DNA of 64,000 bases from NCBI GenBank assembly GCA_903813345.2, contig CAIIXF020000011.1:35560166-35624165 (forward strand). The letters are read 5' to 3'. This document shows, piece after piece, positions 59,901 through 64,000 of this stretch. The notes under the pieces were generated by a model. That model was not told where the DNA came from, searched no databases, and worked only from the letters and a program-made list of their open reading frames with translations. Within the stretch, counting starts at the first letter, position 1, and each line of letters opens with the position of its first letter. The DNA comes from Owenia fusiformis. Its lineage: Eukaryota; Annelida; Polychaeta; Sabellida; Oweniidae. The position numbers and the translations under genes were made by a program.

Positions 59901-60209
59901 TCTGGGTGGTCTTTGGCCTCTGTTGGTGTTTCCTCTTCCACCTTGGCCTCTACCAGTACCTCTGTTCTGGTTGTTTGTATTGTAGTTTTGTTCATTTCTT
60001 GCCCCTCGGCCTCTACCATATGTCGAAGGGCCCCTTTGAAAGGGCTTGTTTTTGTGGAAATTTCGTTTGATTTTTTCCATCTCAATTTTTTCAGTGCTTT
60101 CATTTTTCAGAGCTTTATAAGTTTTCTTGTTTAACAACGTTGCATGTTTCTTGATGTCTTTCTCATTTTCTCTCAGAAAGTTTTTAGCCATTTTTTTTAT
60201 CAAAGCCAA
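56937..60209 (-). CDS. DIRS tyrosine recombinase frame (with gag-like N-terminal part)
   Basis: Open for 1090 codons. First ATG is 60191-60189 (the track-style start at 60209 is TTG). The N-terminal part (NKKTYKALKN, then a Gly/Arg/Asn-rich RGG stretch) looks like a continuation of gag. The middle 650 codons overlap the RT frame and show no domain. From about 57850 leftwards comes a tyrosine recombinase: SAM-like part with YNYTWGKWESWC, first catalytic Arg in TSACRGSEL, the HxxR motif in GHSTRSA, and the tyrosine in FHKFYKR near the end. It would insert the circular DNA copy by strand exchange. It could be made from a spliced or frameshifted message; which is not shown. Confidence 0.85.
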   Translation of the reverse strand: MALIKKMAKNFLRENEKDIKKHATLLNKKTYKALKNESTEKIEMEKIKRNFHKNKPFQRGPSTYGRGRGARNEQNYNTNNQNRGTGRGQGGRGNTNRGQRPPRGGKTRYVESKSDILFRTLPKRGAESSNGGNGKSISEKIKFSLNPQNSICRGKNCFLRQELAKNNKKYKYYQHRKGVRARIYARTSPEQNPLLAKLQSKRNTGNVNRNSESLRRKVNRRKQSIKSSILVTSLSQTEEGRFEKNDNKSQTSKCLHQISSFQDGESDNVETYDNRKRFHDKNRLTSCLYDHSNSKTPSKIPEIPMAGENLSNESITFRPGIKSKNFYKIDESPHVNFKKVGSKNNYLPRRLDNSKSVPSRIAKSNANNNLSPNTSRFSNKLEKVHDSPISKHGISGVSVKHSKNDNRIAKRKSKQNSIRLQKPISSETSNIERNSSNNRQTVCINNGNSPSTPSFQTFTNVENTRLETIQSVIFSNSNTPTRNQKGTHLVGNQTRSMERSSNQNQRTGSDHINRQQSDRLGFRMSRGDNSGSVETSRENSTHQLVRTKSNSSVSDHFYSKLDKQTCADKNRQHNLNESHKQTGGDQIIETNRINQRNLFTLSEETDHNYSRISSRESQSDSRQCITSIQGLVRLDAGQEHFLTTEQNMGSNENRSLCKQNECSDNQILQLEERSFLDSGGRIYTELERSTAVCLSSLLPYKQITRKSKEGESRFSSDNPNMAISTMVPTTDTNVNQKSNTFTNFRELTEISTESITLTNQSKQHATSGMENLRSHYKTTGFSKNASEFIIKSRRRGTTNAYNYTWGKWESWCTERGINAFQSPLADVANFLTYLFETGKEYPTLNNYRSAISAYHEPIEGIKVGQHPTISMLMKGFFNTKPPKPRYGHTWDVGLVLNHINDLGDNKTLSRKSLSQKLSMLMALTSACRGSELSKMNPQLFIDKGFEIEAPTDGLCKTSTPKKPYNVLIFQSFIENPNLDVVKCIRDYLEMTSELRKTEQQKSRLFISNVRPFNPVVTCTIAGWLKSVMEQAGIDTKTYKGHSTRSATTSKAWTSGMSINTIVNTANWSNAETFHKFYKREIVDFSSLVLR
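57728..60103 (-). CDS. DIRS reverse transcriptase / RNase H
   Basis: 791 codons in the frame +1 from the recombinase frame. In order: the DIRS pre-RT block (VGGRIVFFVKNWQKIT, VVKGYELEF-like), the RT palm with FLRPKKDGSKRTIINLKPLN, KIDLRHAY, ALPFGLGSSPRIFTK and the catalytic YLDDLIIL, then RNase H (ISTDSSLTGWG, NWLELKAIH, KTDN, ADNASR). A C-terminal block with KIDLFANRMNAQ, YAFPPF and PIWQSQPWYP is typical of DIRS and Ngaro RT proteins. The key Asp residues are present and no stop interrupts the domain. The ATG at 60103 is the first in frame, but the true start could lie further in or rely on frameshifting from gag. Confidence 0.92.
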   Translation of the reverse strand: MKALKKLRWKKSNEISTKTSPFKGALRHMVEAEGQEMNKTTIQTTRTEVLVEAKVEEETPTEAKDHPEVEKQGMLNLNLTSYSEPYPNEVQNPQTEGMVSRYLKKLNFHSIPKIQYVGGRIVFFVKNWQKITRNTNIINIVKGYELEFMQEPVQNKTPFWPNFSQKETQEMSIEIQNLLEERSIEESNPSKVQFLSHLFLRPKKDGSKRTIINLKPLNAFIKYHHFKMESLTMLKHMIIENDFMIKIDLRHAYMTIAIAKHHRKYLKFQWQGKIYQMKALPFGLGSSPRIFTKLMKVPMSILRKLGLRTIIYLDDLIILNQSPQELQNQMQTTIYLLTHLGFLINWKKSMTVPSQNMEYLGFLLNTQKMTIELPREKANKIQSDCKNLYHQKQVTLKEIAQIIGKLSASTMAILPAPLHFRHLQMLKTQGLKRSNQSYSATVTLQPEIKKELIWWVTKLDQWNGRAIKISEPDLIISTDSSLTGWGSECQGEIIQGQWKPQEKTQHINWLELKAIHLSVITFTRNLTNKHVLIKTDNITSMSHINKLGGTRSLKLIELTKEIFSHCLKKQITITAEYLPGKANLIADNASRVFKDSSDWMLDKSIFSQLNKIWGPMKIDLFANRMNAQTIKYYSWKKDPFSIAVDAFTQSWRDQLLYAFPPFCLINRLLEKVRREKADLVLITPIWQSQPWYPQLIQMSIKNPILLPTSENLLKSPQNQSHSLISQNNMQLAAWKISGHIIKQQVFQKMLQNSSLNLEEEAQQMLITTPGESGKVGVLNGELMHFNPLWQM

Positions 60210-61092
60210 AGATTGGTATCAAGATTTCTAACCTCCTGTAATAGGTTACCATTTGGAAGGCTTGTCCTAGGAGTAATACTGATTGATCTAAGAGAAATTT
60301 AATCATATCATTGTTCAAGTCTGCTCTTTTGGTGTTATAAAGTTTCCAGAGGGCACCCAACGGTCCCATAACATCAGATATTTTGTTCTGGCTAGATTTC
60401 CAACTTTGATCAGATTTTGATGCTGATTTTGAGGACATTTTCTCACTGTATTTATCAAGTTTAGGTGGTTTAAGGTATTTCAACTTTGGTCTAGCATTCT
60501 TCTCTAACATATTGTCAATATCATCCATTGACAACAGTTCTTGAGACCAGAAACGTTTAACATATTTCTCTTGGTCTTTAGTTAAACACCATTCTTTAGA
60601 TTTTAAATCTTCATGTGGATCAAACATTCCCTTTGACATTTTTTTAGATTTTCTTTTATGTCTATCTGAGTCAGAAGAGTCAGAATCTGAACTATTGCTA
60701 GTTGAGCTGGACGAATCACTACTTGAAGATGAACTTGAGCTTGAACTAGATGAAGTGTCAAAAGACCTTGACTTATGTCTTTTCTTTCTTGACGACTTTG
60801 ATGTTTTCTTACCTTTTTTGTGTTTGCTATGTCTATTCGACCTACCAGGTCTGTAGCTCACATCTGATAAATTGTCATGAAAGACAAATTGATCATCGTT
60901 TCTCCTAGTTCTTTTCGTACTGGCTATCAGCCTATCTGGACTTCTAGTCCTTTTAGTATTTGATTCTTGGCAATCAACTTGTGAACATCTATCAAAGCCA
61001 TCATCATCATCATGATCAGTTTCTACACGAATATTTTCATCATTCCTATCTTGACATTCACCTTCTTCAAGGTTTGTTTTTTCTTTGTCCAT
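60184..61092 (-). CDS. DIRS gag-like ORF1
   Basis: 302 residues from ATG at 61092 to TAA at 60186-60184. The N-terminal half is charged and Ser-rich, with a long serine run and KR-rich nuclear-signal-like patches. The C-terminal half has a folded-looking segment (KYVKRFWSQELLSMDDID; VMGPLGALWKLYN; LLLGQAFQMVTYYRRLEIL) resembling DIRS gag proteins, which package the RNA. The stop overlaps the ATG of the next frame in ATGGCTAA, just after eight A, so reinitiation or slippage could couple the two. Confidence 0.8.
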   Translation of the reverse strand: MDKEKTNLEEGECQDRNDENIRVETDHDDDDGFDRCSQVDCQESNTKRTRSPDRLIASTKRTRRNDDQFVFHDNLSDVSYRPGRSNRHSKHKKGKKTSKSSRKKRHKSRSFDTSSSSSSSSSSSSDSSSSTSNSSDSDSSDSDRHKRKSKKMSKGMFDPHEDLKSKEWCLTKDQEKYVKRFWSQELLSMDDIDNMLEKNARPKLKYLKPPKLDKYSEKMSSKSASKSDQSWKSSQNKISDVMGPLGALWKLYNTKRADLNNDMIKFLLDQSVLLLGQAFQMVTYYRRLEILIPIFGFDKKNG

Positions 61093-61305
61093 CTTTGTGA
61101 AGTTAGAACATATCTCCTTGTAACTTATTCCAGTTATAAACTATGATTTCAATGTAATAGAATGAGTTATTAAAATTTTTCCGAAAATTTTTTAAAATTT
61201 TTTTCCACGCCACGCCATTTTGAAAAAATTTTGAATTACAAATTGCAGACCCGTATTATACTCTCAAAGGACATGAATGAGTCTTGCTATTTAGGCGTGT
61301 TCTAG

Positions 61306-61431
61306 TCGAAAGCGCGGAACAAATAGACCGATAGTAAGGGATATTACCCTTATATAACAACTTCATTATTTAAATGAGGTTGAAACGCTATTGGCTGGAA
61401 CGCAAGCATATGTAAATTCGTCACTTTAGCG
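61306..61431. repeat. DIRS right inverted terminal repeat
   Basis: Complement of 56219-56344, running from gtcgaaagcgcggaac to cgtcactttagcg. It lies upstream of the gag frame and should carry the promoter. The element ends near 61445 in gaaatgaaatt. Confidence 0.9.
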
Positions 61432-61821
61432 AGTGAAATGAAATTGAATAAAGACAGTCAAAATTGTAAATATTGAACTCTGAACTTGCTAACCTGTACA
61501 GATTTTAAATAAAACGAAAAAACACAAAAAAGCACTGTACAAACCACAAGATTAGCAAATCGCAACACTAGGGAAAAGCACAAGAGAATAAACCAGCACT
61601 AAGAAAGGACATAGATCTAATTCCTTACTCACTTCGAGAGCCATGTTAGATTTTGAAAATTATGGCTCTCAAACCACGGATAGTGGGAAGTCCTCCATAT
61701 AGGAGGTATATACACCAGATAATGTTACTTAAAATTAAAAAGAATATGGTCACCTGTTCTCTAGATTCAATTTTTGAATGAATCGTAGCATAATGTACAC
61801 TGAGATTATTTCATATCATGC

Positions 61822-62290
61822 TCAGGCCTGTCAACTGTCCCGCAATTTGCGTATTTGTCATGCATTTGCTGAAGAATTTGAAGTCACGCCAGTTTTTTTT
61901 GCGTGACAGAAAACGTCACGCAAATACGCATTTTACCTGGTTATTGTCAAGCAAAAATATTTCTGTAGATAAATTTCTAAAAAAGTTCGTCTATACAGCA
62001 AAAATATGAACGCCGAAAAAAAAACGTACGCATTTCGTTCGGACTTTTCTTGCAAAACACGTATTTTTTGTACCCCCCGTTGATGGATGTTTGAAACGCG
62101 AGCATAGCGAGCGCGAAAAATTTGAGGTGTTCAAAATTTGGCAAAATGTAATAAAATTTAAACCAAGGTGTTCAAGATTTGAAATTTGGATAGAGGTGTT
62201 CAGATTTGGACCAAGGTGTCCATATTTAGAGGGGAGGTGTTCAACATTTCCAAGTCACTCATGTTAGGTGTTCCCAAGTTGACAGGCCTG
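61822..62290. mobile_element. MITE, family B, complete copy
   Basis: caggcctgtcaactgtcccg at the left; agttgacaggcctg at the right (62277-62290). Inside are tttgcgtatttgtca, acgcgagcatagcgagcgcg and several (c)aaggtgttca(a) blocks. About 469 bp, non-coding. Confidence 0.75.
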
Positions 62291-62465
62291 TATGCTATTC
62301 TTGAAACATTTATACGCAAAAATAACTGGGTCGCTCACCTCTTATGCCTATATGTGTTCACTAATCCTCAATTAAAAAATTTCTCCAGGCCATTGAAAGG
62401 TCCGCTCAGAAATTGACAATTTCTACTGCGCATGTGTCATGGGTTGTGAAACACTGGACGAAATG

Positions 62466-62972
62466 CAGGCCTGTCAACTGTCCCGCAATTTGCGTATTTG
62501 TCACGCATTTGCTGAAGAATTTGAAGTCACGCCAGTTATTTTTGCGTGACAGAAAATGTCACGCAAATACGCATTTTACCTGGTAATTGTCACGCAAAAA
62601 TATTTCTGTAGAAAAATTTCTAAAATAGATCGTCTACACAGCAAAAATACGAACGCCGGAAAAAAAATGTACGCATTTCGTTCGGACTTTTCACGCGAAT
62701 TACGTATATGTCACGCATTCCGTTCAAAATTTTGTATATGTCACGCATTCCGTTCAAAATTTTGTATATGTCACGCATTCCGTTCGAAATTTTTCGTACC
62801 TACCCCCAACCCCCCCCCCCCCCCGTTGAAGGATGTTTGAAACGCGAGCGTAGCGAGCGCGAAAAATTTGAGGTGTTCAAAATTTGGCAAGATGTCCTAA
62901 AATTTAAACCAAGGTGTTCAAAATTTGGATCAAGGTGTTCAGATTTGGACCAAGGTGTCCACATTTTGAGGG
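62466..62972. mobile_element. MITE, family B, right end lost
   Basis: Same left end and order of blocks as 61822-62290 with high identity, plus a three-unit tandem of tatgtcacgcattccgttc at about 62706-62790 and a C run at about 62810. The right terminus is missing; the copy stops at a gggag junction with the GC-rich block. Confidence 0.7.
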
Positions 62973-62994
62973 GAGCCCTTACGGAAATACATTG

Positions 62995-63265
62995 CTGCGG
63001 CAGCGCTCCTGCAGCGCTGCCGCAGCGCTGCCGCAGCGCTGCAGCAGCAAATTGGCTCCAAATGTTGGATGCAGGTAATTGCAGCCACTCGCTGCGGCAG
63101 CATGATGCTGCGGCAGCATCATATTTGCAGCGAATTGGCTCCGACAGCGCTGCAGTTAATTGCAGCCTTCTCGGAGCTGGCTCCGACAGGGCTGCAGCAG
63201 CGAATTGGCTCCGACAGCGCTGCAGTTAATTGCAGCCTTCTCGGAGCTGGCTCCGACAGGGCTGC
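62995..63265. repeat. GC-rich gcagcgctgc repeats and 68-bp duplication
   Basis: Several gcagcgctgccgcagcgctg repeats are followed by two near-identical blocks of about 68 bases (ttggctccgacagcgctgca, gttaattgcagccttctcgg, agctggctccgacagggctg). Many palindromic gcagcgctgc and ctgcag sites. Base composition is sharply different from the surrounding AT-rich DNA. Confidence 0.8.
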
Positions 63266-64000
63266 AGTATTTTCCCGCTCTTTTTATACCAAAAGAAAGA
63301 TGGCTGACAAAGCATGTTCAACTGTAAGAGATTTGGGTAATTTTATGATTTTATAATAATAGTATGAAAATGACCAATCAAATATAGATTCAGAAGTTAC
63401 TGACATACTTGAACATTCTGCATGTCTATTTTGTGAGAGATAAAATATAAGTATTGCTGTGTTATTCCAGTTTAGATGGGCAAATCTCATTTTCTTTGTG
63501 AATTTATAAAGGTTAAATTTTAATTCTATTCATACAGTCAAAGTGGTCAAGCATAAATGTGTTGTGTATGAGGATTGTCCCATGCAGTAAAAATATAAGG
63601 TATTTTATAAAGATTATGAAGATAAATACTGCTGGAGGCAGGTCCTTCAATAACTGAGCCTTCTGGCCTTCAGGACAATTCTGAATGGGTAAAATCACCA
63701 GTGATGTCCCATAATAATTGCTTATATCGTCTTACGTCCCGGGCCAACCTAAAATGAACAATTTGCGCGAGATTTCCAAAAATTGTGGTACTTTTATGGG
63801 AGATTTTTCCAAAATCTGGTAGTTTTTAAAAAAATTGGTAGTTTTCGCCGTAGATTTTTAAAAATCGGGAGTTTTTGAGGTAAATTTTAAAACAACTGAA
63901 GTTTTTACGGTAGATTTGAAATAAAACAGTACTTTCTTAAAAAAAGCAGATTATCTCAAATTTTTTTCTAATAAAAGCAATAGTTTTTGTGGTAAATTCT

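Larger units (their letters stand above)
56172..61445 (-). mobile_element. DIRS1-like tyrosine-recombinase retrotransposon, apparently intact
   Basis: About 5.3 kb, coding on the minus strand. The ends are inverted repeats: 56219-56344 (gcttgcgttccagccaatag, cttactatcggtctattt) against 61306-61431. An internal complementary region at about 56813-56928 joins the complement of the left end (cgtcactttatcttgttcat) to that of the right end (ttcactcgctaaagtgacga), as DIRS elements need to template circular DNA. Frames in order are gag (61092-60184), RT/RNase H (60103-57728) and tyrosine recombinase (open to 56937). Near-identical ends and long unbroken frames suggest recent insertion. No DDE integrase or LTRs; DIRS elements insert by recombination and leave no target duplication. 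A methyltransferase domain was not seen. Confidence 0.93.
61446..64000. other. Repeat-rich intergenic tail of the window
   Basis: Contains two copies of a MITE (61822, 62466), a GC-rich palindromic repeat block (62995-63265) and an AT-rich end from 63750 made of imperfect repeats (gtagtttt(t)..gtagattt). A possible short first exon at 63300-63323 (ATG GCT GAC AAA GCA TGT TCA ACT then gtaaga) is too short to call a gene. Confidence 0.45.

Noticed and set aside
58272-60134. Plus-strand frames of 60-106 codons across the DIRS element
   Set aside because: Antisense shadows of the RT and recombinase frames.
62556-63356. Plus-strand frames of 94-173 codons across MITE family B and the GC-rich block
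   Set aside because: Built from tandem transposon ends and gcagcgctgc repeats; no conserved domain.

Overview
The window is nuclear DNA from a metazoan, most likely a marine invertebrate. Evidence: AT-rich sequence, many short introns with GT..AG borders, two genes whose exons reassemble into full-length animal proteins (CCT8 and macoilin), abundant MITEs and minisatellites, and a DIRS-type tyrosine-recombinase retrotransposon. The phylum cannot be fixed from sequence alone; a mollusc, brachiopod, other lophotrochozoan or invertebrate deuterostome would fit.

Layout. (1) 1390-2622 (+): an unrecognised 410-residue disordered protein in one exon. (2) 3659-7691 (-): a convergent gene for a single-pass membrane protein with two LDL-receptor class A modules, one transmembrane helix, a PPxY motif and a long disordered tail; its 5' end is unresolved. 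A MITE family sits in and beside this gene, and its terminal repeat has been amplified into a 28-bp minisatellite. (3) 11074-20137 (-): complete CCT8 (chaperonin subunit theta), 16 exons, 545 residues. (4) 22621-51448 (+): complete macoilin (MACO1/TMEM57), 12 exons, 660 residues, with a 12.4-kb first intron full of repeats. (5) 56172-61445 (-): an apparently intact DIRS1-like element with inverted terminal repeats, an internal complementary region, and gag, RT/RNase H and tyrosine recombinase frames. (6) The rest is repeat-rich intergenic DNA.

The most unusual signal is that CCT8 and macoilin each carry a minisatellite built across an exon-intron boundary. In macoilin the 3' end of exon 3, with a cryptic acceptor inside the coding sequence plus the genuine donor, is repeated about 39 times. 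Each unit looks like a 39-nt phase 1-1 micro-exon encoding 13 residues of a conserved membrane segment, and roughly a third of units carry an in-frame TGA. In CCT8 the acceptor of exon 4 with the first 40 coding bases is repeated nine times; only the copy next to the complete exon gives an open product. Both arrays look seeded by a few bases of microhomology between exon and intron. They pose a clear splice-site choice problem and could make variable proteins or tune expression.

Exon borders were read by hand from splice signals, reading phase and remembered family sequence. No alignment or transcript data were available.
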